The notes under the pieces are model-generated. The model worked only from the letters and a program-made list of their open reading frames with translations. It searched no databases and had not been told where the DNA came from. 48,644 bases of DNA, taken from contig NW_003128862.1 of NCBI RefSeq assembly GCF_000003605.2, positions 984,770 through 1,033,413 on the forward strand. Reading direction: 5' to 3'. The stretch is from Saccoglossus kowalevskii. Its lineage: Eukaryota; Hemichordata; Enteropneusta; Harrimaniidae. The position numbers were made by a program, and so were the translations under genes. Every line of letters begins with the position of its first letter. Positions within the stretch are counted from its first letter, which is position 1. Of this stretch, positions 14,230 to 24,489 are shown one piece after another.

Positions 14230-14790
14230 TTCTTCGTCTACTATCTGTTATACCATAGTGTCTACCATATTGTCTACTACAAGTTATTTTCCATAAGTCT
14301 ACTATAGGGTCTACTTTATAGTATATAATAGAGTTTATATCATATGGACTAATACAGGATCTACCACAGAGTCTACTATTGGGTATATCATAGAGTTTAA
14401 TATATGGTCTACCACAGAGACTGCATCAGGGTCAACCATGTGATTTACCATAGAATATATTATAGGTATGGAATATAGTCTTTCTTAAGATACACCATAC
14501 GGTGTATAGTATATATATATATTGTCTACTATGATTTTTCTATGGCGTTTGCAACAACGGGTCATGTCATATGGTCTAATTTACATATCATGAAGTCTGC
14601 CATACAATTCACTATAGAGTCCACTATATGCAATAGGTATTGAAAGACGAGTTTGGATGTCACACTTATCGGATTGTTCACCCACCAACAGGGAACGTGA
14701 GTTGGGATACGTCAGTACGGATTTATACCATAAACAATATTCACTATAGAGTATGCCGTTTGGTATGCACATGGCCTAATATGGAGCCTA
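14230..14790 (+). repeat. Degenerate minisatellite, core tctaccatagag
   Basis: Variants of (g)tctac(c/t)a(c/t)a(t/g)ag recur at roughly 10-22-bp spacing over about 250 bp, then thin out to ~14790 (ttcactatagagt.. copies at ~14608 and ~14741). Copies are too diverged to define one unit length. Confidence 0.7.
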
Positions 14791-14799
14791 CTTAGGCAC

Positions 14800-16850
14800 T
14801 AACGTTATTGGGCAAAGAAATAGTTCCGAAAGTTGAAAAGTTCAGATGTTACGTAATCAAAAGCTAATTTGATTATAGGTGCTGATGGATAAAACAGTAG
14901 TACACAGCCATTAATTGTTTCCATCTCTGCAGCCTCTTTCTTTGATATTAAAATTGCAATACAAGATGATTCATAACTGAGAATAGATCAATGTTCATTG
15001 ACGCTTTTCCTCTATTCCGAGGAGGTAACCCCCGGAAATCGACAGGACGATAAGTGAAAGATACAATCAAGAACCGTACAGTTTAGATTTGGAACCGTAT
15101 AGTTAAATCTGCTGATAACACATATGATGGCCTTTTCTCTCATTTGTGTCCAACTACATGTATCTTCTATACCGTGACGGTGATAATCGAAAAAAACAAC
15201 AAAACAATCCCCAATATCCGTCTTACGATGATTTATAACTCATTTAGGAACTAGACTTGACAGTAATGATATTACTGCCTGGTTATGGATCACAAACGCA
15301 AAAAATTACACTGTCCGGGAATTCAATCGTAATAGATATATAAGATATCACTGAATCGTGCGAAACATATTACCGAGACGTTACGTTTTGAATATGACAG
15401 TCATGATAGCACCTGGTTCAATACGCTGATGTCTAACAGTATTATGGGTGTACCATTTTGAAAAATAGGCAGGGGCGAGGTGTATGAGGAAAAACAAACC
15501 ACGTGTTAACAACAATGTCAGAAATAAAGCCAATGATACAAAATACTATATGTTCAAGAAATAGTGTTAGAGCTATTGAACGTTAAATTGATTTCCCAAA
15601 ACAACTACTATGAAATAATACACGGTAAAATATAACAACCATGTCATTGTCTGAAAGTATATATACACTTTCGCCCACTTTCTGTGTGAGCAATGAAAAC
15701 AAAAACATCTATTTTGCACGGATTTAGGCGCCATGTACGTGATGTCGTATTGTCAATGTTGTATATAGTGTATATGACTGAAAAGTCACACGTATTGAAT
15801 ACTTTCATAATCTGTTTGCATGTGAATATATTACACGGTGTTAGTGTTTTATTTTGTTTTGTGAAAAAAATACGATTCAGATGAAATCTGTTCAGACGTA
15901 CAATCGTTGATATGAGTTTCTCAAGAATTGAAAAGTTTTGTTGATATGCTTTAATCTACTGTGACAGTGCAGCTCGACTCTAATAGATAGTAAAGCTGAT
16001 GTGCCCGAATTGAGTTTATGGCGGTTCCTTGCGATGGTTACTATGGTTTCCAGGATGTAAATCAAGTTATCACAGAAAGAGTGAATACCAACGGAAGAAA
16101 GTAACAAGATGACGTAAAGATGCCTAGTTAATTCCCACTGGAATCTCGGTCGACCCCGTAAACATCGGTGTAGATTTCTGAAGGAAATCTACAAGAACTG
16201 TTCATGGAATGCAGTGATAATCACCGCGTAAATAGGGGACGCCATTAAAAGCATTCCGAGAAAGGAGTCCACGTGTCTTCGTATAATGTTTGTCATACAA
16301 ACGGATAACCCCTCGTACGTTAAGGCGTGTAGAATTAATCACCGCAAATGAGAGCATCTGCGGCGATAACCATGGTTACAGGAAATGAATTATAAAATAC
16401 AAACAACACACGTCGACAAGAGTTAAAACGTTTAGCAATGTTTTAGCGGCAATCTCGGTTATAGTGAAATAAATGTTGGTGGAGTTTGTCAAGGTGTGAT
16501 GTGTTTATTGTGGGGTTCGGACGACGCATACAACGCGTGTAAAATACACTAGTTCACTAGTAGTTTACTTAGTCTAGTGCTTACGGTACGAACACTGTAT
16601 TTTTTTTTCAAATAAGCACCTAAGCAAATATGTAAAAAATATATATTTTTTTCCTTGCATTTTTAATAACCTAACTGTATAATTTCAATATGGCGATTTT
16701 TTTGAGCAGTTTCCTTTGATGAAAAAATACCAATATATTTATTCCGAAGTGTTTTCATCCTATACTTTCACCGTCCTCGAGAATACGCAACGGTTGAACG
16801 TGAAGATATGACGTCTATCTATGATCTGCAATAGAGTTTAGTTAGAGAGA
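14800..16850. other. No gene recognised
   Basis: AT-rich DNA. A TATATATA near 15659 precedes a 63-codon frame, but nothing else supports a gene. Confidence 0.65.
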
Positions 16851-16854
16851 CGTT

Positions 16855-16990
16855 TTTATCCGGTGTCATTACATACTAATTCTAGGGGGCATAACCTTCT
16901 CAGATATGTGAACCGTATGAGAACCGCGCCTTTATCCGGTGTCATTATGTTTTAATTCTAGAAGGCACAGCGTTTCCGATATGTTCGTTC
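16855..16990 (+). repeat. Tandem duplication, 76-bp unit, two copies
   Basis: TTTATCCGGTGTCATTA..TTAATTCTAG.GGCA occurs from 16855 and again from 16931. The copies are similar over ~60 bp (..aattctagggggcataaccttctcagatatg versus ..aattctagaaggcacagcgtttccgatatg). Confidence 0.85.
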
Positions 16991-17071
16991 CAGGGGTACA
17001 GTGAGTTTTGTTATAAGAACTAGTTATTATATTCAGACTTGAAACTATTGAACCCAGTGAGATGCTGAATT

Positions 17072-17172
17072 GTTACGGATACGAGTTACGATCATCGAGT
17101 TACGAAAACATCGAGTTACAAACTAGCCACGTCCATATTTTAGAAACCACGCTTAAATTGTAACTCGATGTT
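17072..17172. repeat. Repeated and inverted CATCGAGTTAC motif
   Basis: ATCGAGTTACGA occurs directly repeated at ~17094 and ~17110, with a related GATACGAGTTACGA just before. AACATCGAGTTACA (17107-17120) is perfectly inverted at 17159-17172, with a 38-bp spacer. Confidence 0.75.
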
Positions 17173-17295
17173 CTTCTCGATCTTTAACGTTGGCTTGCGT
17201 CAATTTTACAGAAATGAATGGCGTCATTTATTTAATCTTGCTCTGTCACGAGTGTTTTCTTGACAAATTTGAGGTCATACTAAGCCCACTTGCAG

Positions 17296-17566
17296 CTATT
17301 TCATTTTATTGAAAAGATGACATAATAACACTAGCTTTCTAACAACAGATCTGTCGCCACGCACACTGTACAGCACCAAGCTGACACGATGAATTTCAAC
17401 CTTAACGGTCACATGACCTGTCTGACAGAACTGCACAGACAACAAACAATTAGCAGGCGCCATTTGCGTTATTCTGAAAAATAACCTTCCACTTCTGTGT
17501 GTCGAACTATCTGAATATCTTGAAAAGTAGTCACTTAAACAAGCATCCGAAGGTATTATCGACATA
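17296..17566 (-). CDS. Candidate terminal exon, unknown protein (exon C of minus-strand model)
   Basis: I do not recognise the protein. The frame is open for about 90 codons on the minus strand and ends at a TAG at 17296. On that strand an AATAAA hexamer lies at 17232-17227, about 65 nt past the stop, as expected for a last exon. Upstream, the intron would end in ..aatttaaatcag or ..cagag. Starting after the second AG gives one base that completes the split codon left by exon B (GT+T, Val). Starting after the first AG fits only if exon B ends three bases... at its alternative GT, in phase 0. The segment is visibly richer in G+C than its flanks. The peptide has no transmembrane stretch; it includes a MAPANCLLSV segment and a VRGDRS stretch, and an RGD tripeptide alone means little. 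Chance open frames of this length occur in the window, so this is a hypothesis supported mainly by context. Confidence 0.3.
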
Positions 17567-17754
17567 CTCTGATTTAAATTACTGTTATTGTATACTATTC
17601 GTATCCGGGCCCGTTTGTTTTTACATCAGTATGTGTGTGTTTTATTCTTGATTCAGAAAGCACTAGAGATCAACCGACATTACCGAGTTCATGTGTGTTG
17701 AACATCGCCAGCTAACTTATCAGCCTTACTCCCCCCCATACTCCCGCAATACCA

Positions 17755-17919
17755 TTAAAGCGGGGGAGTCGTCACCTGCGCATGCGTCAGATGGCCATAG
17801 CGTGTCATTGTCTACAAACAAGCGTCTACCCATGAGCTTTTGCGTATTTAGCGTGTGTTGTTATCGTCGCTTGGGACTCCATTCTCACGCGTGAGCAGGT
17901 GAAAACCCTCCCGCTTTAA
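17755..17919. mobile_element. MITE-like foldback element with TTAA ends
   Basis: The ends read TTAAAGCGGGGGAG..CACCTGCGCATGCG and, on the other strand, TTAAAGCGGGAGGG..CACCTGCTCACGCG, giving imperfect terminal inverted repeats of about 35 bp that continue as weaker complementarity toward the centre. If TTAA is the duplicated target, the termini start with AG. TTAA duplication is typical of the piggyBac and Kolobok superfamilies, and the 5' purine pair fits Kolobok better. There is no transposase. The ~165-bp element is far richer in G+C than its surroundings and lies ~190 bp upstream of candidate exon C on its strand. Confidence 0.65.
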
Positions 17920-18571
17920 GACTGACATCCATGAGAGTAATCTATTGAATGAATGACTAATCAAATGCATTTTGACCGAGTAGTTTGAGTTTCTGAACCG
18001 AGTTTGAGGATTTCCATCCTAATTTTGCAGATAAATTCAGACACAATTTAGAAGAATCTTGATCGGTAATAACTCGTATATGTGTATTCCACCATAAACT
18101 GATCTAATGTTTGCAGTTGTTTTATTTTGTGAAGTTTGGGAAATTTTTAACATGTTTGTGTATTTACGATCTCTTTCAAACTGTAATTAATTATCGCACT
18201 GTTTGTTTTCGATTTATGCGCGACAATAAAACGTTATTTTTATAAACCTATATAGTGTATCCTAATTTCTATCTAGTTACGCTTTAATGCGTTAGATTGC
18301 TGTAACGGTTTATTGACGTAATTGCGCTCACTTCAATGAGTATTGCACGACTGCATCATGGTTAGTAACCGTACGTCTAATTCTCTCACTATTTCTCTCA
18401 GCAGCGGGAGGGTGTAAATACCCCTCATGAATTAATAGAAACAAATTCCCTCGTACATGTTACCTACTTTTAATCTCAGATTGATATCTTAGTTACAATG
18501 CAGATAATTGTGTCTACTCAGACATTCTCACTTTGCACTGTGATGGCGCACTTAAAACCTTGTAAACTTAC

Positions 18572-18773
18572 ACGACGAACCTTCTCTTAGCTCCGAAAAG
18601 TTGATGATCCACTGTATCAAATATGAAACGTTTGTTAAATCGTGGAGATTGGTTTTCGTGAAATGTTTGACTACCTTGAGCAACTAAGACCACACTAACA
18701 CAACGTGTTAACGTCTGAACATTACGGCCCCTACTGAAATTAAACTCACCGTGGACGAATTCTTGTGCAAACA
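18572..18773 (-). CDS. Candidate internal exon, unknown protein (exon B of minus-strand model)
   Basis: This is a 202-nt segment open in one frame (2 + 66 codons + 2 nt). It is bounded by a splice-acceptor-like AG (..ttgatttgaaag) and a strong donor-like GTAAGT directly after ..TTCGTCGT. The first two bases join the last base of candidate exon A to make GTG (Val), so the reading frame is kept. The translated peptide is mixed and soluble-looking, with residues such as FVHGEFNFSRGRN early and FDTVDHQLFGAKRRF near the end; low-complexity runs are absent. G+C is higher than in flanking DNA. An in-frame TAA follows immediately inside the proposed intron, consistent with an exon edge. No domain family is recognised. 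The alternative is a random open frame with coincidental splice-like ends. Confidence 0.35.
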
Positions 18774-19367
18774 CTTTCAAATCAAAATTAGAAATACCAC
18801 CAAAGAAGTCACAGTGATACCGACATTACGGAAAGGTTGACCCAGCGTCACTCTAATATTTTTAGTTCGTCAATTCAAAACTGGATGGTTTTTGATAAAA
18901 TTACACTGTCAAACCTAATGCTTGTATATCGTTGTATTATATTATGTAAAACAGTGTTAAATACATGCGTGCTAAAAGATGTTTTCAAAATAGATGGAAG
19001 GACATTCGCGTATTCATACAACTTGAAATTATTATTATTTTAGTGTGAAATAATCCACGGAGTTAGCGAATTGTATTTTTTTTGAAATTCTACATATTTC
19101 ATAATTACATAAAAAAAGACCTAGCATTGTTTGTGTATGTGTGAAATCACAAAATTGAAGCGTAGCGTACTACTTGACATAGTAGTAGAACAAATCGAGA
19201 TTACTACGCCACCCACAAACTTCTGAGCTATATTTATAAATAGCTTAACAATTGTGAAAATTATCGAAGGTACAGTACGTGCTGAATAGACGGCTTGCAT
19301 CGTAACGAGAAAACTGTTCGTGAAGTAAAATTTTTATTTACCTTTAGATTTCAGCTGCCAGTCATAC

Positions 19368-19488
19368 CTTGAGTGTCAGTTGGTGCGGTGAAGTAGACGT
19401 CCGACATAACGTGTGCGACAGTTGATGAGTTGAAATGAACAATAATTAGACACACCGTGGACGATGCGGTTCTGAACGTTTCTGGTTG
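19368..19488 (-). CDS. Candidate internal exon, unknown protein (exon A of minus-strand model)
   Basis: This is a 121-nt segment (40 codons + 1 nt), notably CpG- and G+C-rich against its surroundings. It is followed by a donor-like CAAG/GTATGA and preceded by ..cctacataactcataag, with a pyrimidine-rich stretch (ttttatttttcgtgtc) further upstream. The peptide alternates hydrophobic and polar residues (TVCLIIVHFNSSTVAHVM, then DVYFTAPTDTQ), which suggests a beta-strand-rich extracellular-type fold with an N-S-S/T glycosylation sequon. That fold reading is inference, not a recognised domain. Phase 1 at its 3' end matches the phase of exon B. Further upstream exons would lie above 19.5 kb; I did not find a convincing one. 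Confidence 0.35.
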
Positions 19489-20050
19489 CTTATGAGTTAT
19501 GTAGGTTACACCGACACGAAAAATAAAATTGTGATCATGTTTGATATATTCCCGCAAATTATTTCTAATCATTTTCAATTCTCAAAAACATACTCAATAA
19601 TTGCCCAAAATAATTTTTAAAAAGATGATAAATTAACAATCACATTCTTTTTGTTAAATTATTTTTTCAAGGAGGAAACACTCCTAATTATTCATTCTTC
19701 TCTCATCAGATAAAAGACGTTCTCTGAAAGCGCAGACGACAGGTATTGTTACGCGCCAATTGAGAAGCAGACGTGCGATGCTTTGTTCACGACATTCCCG
19801 TTGTTTGAGTGTAATATCGCGATGTTTTCATGTTTAATTGATGAATGATAACAGAATTAAGATTTATACTTTTAATCATTTCTGGAGGAATTTATTGGCT
19901 GTGACGGGATGATCAATACCAATAAAATGCGATGAGTTATTTCCACGCTTGGTGTAATTAATTACTTATAATAAAACCGAGGTTTACGTTTTTTCATGGC
20001 GCCAACGGACAGTAACGGTGCTCTAGTTCTCCAAGGTATTTTTAATGGGG

Positions 20051-20073
20051 CATGTTTTGTAAGACAAAACATG
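20051..20073. repeat. Perfect 10-bp-stem hairpin
   Basis: CATGTTTTGT-AAG-ACAAAACATG, a perfect stem with a three-base loop. Confidence 0.85.
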
Positions 20074-21823
20074 AACTCGTTTTTACGTACAGCTAAGCTT
20101 CGAGGTCAGGCGCGATAGGTGCGTAGCGTCATTACTGAAAAAAAGTTAGTCGCTTCTGTGACGTTATCAGACACTCCCTGTCCTCATTGCAACAAACTCA
20201 TCTATCTTTCAGGTGGTAATGCCTCAATTACATGATTTTGGTGATCAGTGAGGCTTTTTATCCTAGAAAAACTGCGTGATATGTTCTGTTGTTCGTCATT
20301 TAAAGAAAAAAAAAACGTGACAGCTTTACTGTATTTTGATACAAGATGATTGGCTGTTTATTTTCGTCCCATCTCCCCTCCTTGTCGTTAATGCCGCCTA
20401 TTAAATACACAGTGTAGTGATTCAATCTGATAAAGGTTAGTTTGGAGGGGTGACCCGAAACAAACATTCCTTGGCCGGCAAAGATGCGGAGGACATAGAC
20501 GATGGTAGTTCGACGAGGACCCTCATATTGAAAATACTGTCTTTAATTTAACGCAGAACACCGATGTGAGTCGTATTAGCGATCATACATAGTGTAACAT
20601 ATAATTGTTTCTTCATGTAATGCAACGCATACAAATTTGAAAGAAGCATTTTGTCGAACTATTCTCTATAATATGCTTTTATTTTTAATTTAGCAAAATA
20701 GTCTACGCTCTAGAGAACAAACGAGTTGTGAATAATTATCTAAATATGGTTTAAATATTAATACATTTTAGTTTTACACTGTGCAATAATATTCCCAAAA
20801 CACTTCTATGAGCTGTTGTTGTGCACCACTTATATTGCTGTGAATCAATTATCGAAGACACATACCGGCATGCGCCTCGGTAAAGAAACGCTGCCATTCA
20901 TATCTAAGTGGCGACGACAACTGGCTCACTGTATACTTTGTTAAATAATAACTAGTTGGCTTCGTGGTAATAGACATTTTGGTTTATATAACGTTAATTG
21001 TGACGTAAATGTTTGTTTTTTTTAAATTCAAAACATCTTTAATTTTTCCATCGCGATCTTTATTTCTTTGTTAATTATAGATACCTTTGCTGACCGAACA
21101 ATTGCATTATATTTAAGTATAATTGAACATTTAATATTTAATAGATGTATCGCATTTTACATTCACTTGCGCACACATATCCACCACCATAAAGACAAAT
21201 AACATTACGTGTAACCTTTGAGAATACGAGGGAGTACGAGCACACCAACCTTATTGATTACCACATAATTAACATTAGTATATTGTTAATTATTTGTAGT
21301 GGGAGCAAGGTACGCAACGTGGGAAAAACGCTAAGTTAGAGGTAAAATTCAGAACTAGGATATAAAGATGGAATTGATCTTGAATTATGAGCGAATGAAG
21401 CTGAATGAACAATCAAACTATGTAATATGTTCAACAACTCACGTATGAACAATGAATTAATTCAATAAATACGATTTTACTTACAAAAAATGCTGTATAT
21501 TTCTTCATAAAAATGAAAAAAATCACAATGTCAAAAACGGAAAGTTTTTATCGCAGTGTCAGTATCAGTTTAACCATGGGTGTTATATTGTATACAGTTC
21601 TTCTTTTTAATGAATTCCAGCGTACATGATTTTAAGTCTTCATCATTGTTAGTGTAATTACTGTAGTCTAGAATTAAACACGTAAATAAATTATGTTATC
21701 AATATTTGCATATGGTTACGTAAGCAGCCCTACGGTCTTACGCGACATCGCAAGCTCGGACGCTCCCACCACACGACTTTAGGCTGCAAAATCCGTAACC
21801 AGACCATGAAGATTGTTGCAGTA

Positions 21824-21842
21824 TATCGTATCAGATACGATA
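21824..21842. repeat. Perfect 9-bp dyad
   Basis: TATCGTATC-A-GATACGATA. The single-base centre and CpG-containing half-sites would suit a dimeric binding site as well as a chance palindrome. Confidence 0.7.
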
Positions 21843-24093
21843 CGTTCATTTATTTGTGACTCTCGAGTCCTATGTTGACTAATTCCTGGACCGTCAATAT
21901 CTGACTGACATACACAATACACACACAAAAAAAATCCGTTATGTAAAAAATGAAAGCTAAAATGTCAGTTTCCGGTGTCAAGAGAGCCCAAAAAATGTGG
22001 TAGCACTCTGCCGGTCATCGTTGTCTACAGCAGCAATACGATTTCATACCGAGAAAAGGAGAAACACAACTGTTACTAAATACAGCTATCCTGGACAGTT
22101 TTCGTATCATCGATCACTATGAGTGACGCAGTCGGTGTTCCCATATTTTTGCTTCTATCATTGCACGATAAACGCTCGAGTGAATGAGTTCCTGAGTGTG
22201 CGTCTTTTACGTGTAGTGACGTGAACAATCAAAGACGCCATGAAAAAGATGTTCATTATGGACTAGTTATTTATTTAGTTGTTTTTTGGTACCATTGTCA
22301 AATTTTGGAGAGTTGAGGACTATTTATGCAGGAGAGGTTGCAATAAGGAATTATTAAAATGTTTCGATTCACAGATCGCAATGTTTCTTGACACGCAACG
22401 AACTCGAAACAAATGAAAACCGCCCGATCCAAACAAACTGCGTCCTTGAAAATCTAGTCTTATCGCCTTTGCGTTTCAGACCGAAAACACATAGAGACCA
22501 AAAACGAACGATTTTCGCCAACATCGTCTATGATTGTTTGATAATATCATTAATATAGTCCAATTGTTAGATTGGTTACTTATCAGAGATGCCCGAGAAA
22601 CCAAAATCATTCCGGCTACGATAAATCTACGGTAATAGCCAAGATTGTGAGGGACTGCATTTTAAAAACATATTATATATATGGGGTATATAATAATTCA
22701 CATGGCGTATTTGTGCCAGAACGGCGTCCCACTGACGCGCTGTGATATTAGAGACAACTTTAGTGTTTCTATCGCAAACCTGAAATGTCTCCTAACTAGA
22801 TCGTTTACCATTGCTCGCTGGAAAGATGTGAAGAATGTGATATTACTAAAAACGAACGTGATCCGATTTGGATACATTAATAATTTAAATAAGGCCCTAT
22901 CTTGGTAGTATGACCCGCAAACTATTATGCTTCAGATAGACTTTTCGATGTTAATCTACAAAATGAGCAGCTCGGTGATTTAATATTACTGTGACCGCCA
23001 TACTGTTCTGTAACACCAAAACATCATCATAGCCTGCTGAGTTGCTTATTGGTTTGTTATGCGCGTCTCGATATCGTTACATGATTAGATCCGGTTACTT
23101 CAAACCACTTTTACGAGGGTGCGCCGTTCGGCAAAATACATTCATTTACAGGCGTTATGACACGCACCAAACTAACCATCACTCGAAGGTGTCCTGAGAT
23201 TTCATACATTTTCAGTACAAACAGTTTGCCATTTATTATATAAAATGTATGCAATTGAATAAAATTAATTTTAAAGCAATCATATCTAGATCTTCTTTTT
23301 ATATGCAACGTGTCCGAGTCCCGCGCTATTAGTTTTACGTCCCCTGGCAATGCTGCTGTTTTGGTGTCGGGACAATACGGCGTAACAATAACAGTATTAG
23401 TAAAGTTAATGTCCTGTAAAGCAGAACGTACATTCCCCAGAACGTTTCAAGGTATATTATTTTATTTTCAATATTAAAAGTGACGATGAGTTCAGTAAAT
23501 TAACTAGTAATCATACGTAATAGTGAATATATACTTCTGAAACTTCCCTTGCGACAGTTCGTGTCACCACCGAAGCGTGTTTGATTCCAGGATAGATGTT
23601 TGAATGTCAATTTTAGTTTCTTTAAAATTAATGATACAAAGAAAACTAGTAATAAGTTCGTATTATTAAATTGAAAACAATCATAACCCCGTTTGTGATT
23701 TATTACGCCCGTTAAACATATACACACAAACTAATGGAACTAATGAAATCATGACTTTCAATCGTCGTGTTACTGGAGTGTACTGAAATCCCCGAGTCGT
23801 CATGCAGCGCGTGTTCGAAGTTCGTTTAAGGAAACAATGCACAGGCATTGTAAAAGTCGCACGGGACCCATCAAGTACACGACATGACGCGGCGACTGTG
23901 GCGTTTTAGTGGCACATTTCTTGCTGATGGGATTATTGAATATACGGTTTTCTTGTCACAGATTATCTTTGGTCGGGTCAATAGTAACTGAGAGTTGGCA
24001 AGGATGAAACAATAGAGCAGGTAGACAAGAAAAAAGATTGGTGATACTAAGAGCGGCACTGTGATGGTATTAACACGTATTAACACTTAAAGA

Positions 24094-24483
24094 TTGAGCT
24101 TAAAGTCATACCAATTAAGTATTGACAAACGACACGAGAACCACAGCGCCCGCCTCTTACGACACACTGTAATCATCTATCAGAAGAGCTTGCGTCCGCC
24201 TGGAAGACACTCCACTGTACGTGTCCAATCCCATGTACGGACGCTAAGGTATTCACTATATTTCTATGAGTTTATGTCACATGCTACACCCAATAGGTTC
24301 TTACGAGCAGGAAAACATAGGTATAAACATAGTGAATTGTTTGTAGGCGCATGCACGCGACACGCACGCAGTACGCGCGTAGTGCGTACGCATATTATGT
24401 TTATTTATTTACACAACAGCCGTGCATTGAGAAACACAACATCTGTACGCACGAAATTAGCTATTTTTTTTCAAAAAAAATAA
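24094..24483 (+). CDS. Doubtful open frame in a CpG-rich patch
   Basis: This 129-codon frame is one of the longest not caused by a tandem repeat or the N gap. The predicted product is basic, rich in Arg and His, with no recognised domain or signal peptide. The first 150 nt are unusually G+C- and CpG-rich. All six frames stay open longer than usual there because CpG-containing codons lack stops, and the minus strand offers equally protein-like short frames. An AAG/GTATTC donor-like site occurs near 24250. The 3' part (24355-24390) is an alternating CG/AC-rich near-palindrome, which argues that composition and not coding keeps the frame open. Confidence 0.12.
   Translation: MSLKSYQLSIDKRHENHSARLLRHTVIIYQKSLRPPGRHSTVRVQSHVRTLRYSLYFYEFMSHATPNRFLRAGKHRYKHSELFVGACTRHARSTRVVRTHIMFIYLHNSRALRNTTSVRTKLAIFFQKK
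24355..24390. repeat. CpG-dense near-palindrome
   Basis: ACGCAGTACGCGCGTAGTGCGT (24366-24387) is palindromic except at one symmetric pair and is embedded in further ACGC/GCGT runs. Alternating purine-pyrimidine sequence of this type can adopt Z-DNA. Confidence 0.7.
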
Positions 24484-24489
24484 ATAAAT

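Larger units (their letters stand above)
19500..24090. other. No gene recognised; possible upstream region or introns of the minus-strand model
   Basis: This is where earlier exons of the 17.3-19.5 kb model would lie. One spot worth noting is 21739-21780, where the minus strand reads ..ggattttgcag/[42 nt]/GTAAGACC, a tiny interval between good acceptor- and donor-like sites with one open frame. Otherwise it is AT-rich sequence with two small hairpins. Confidence 0.5.
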
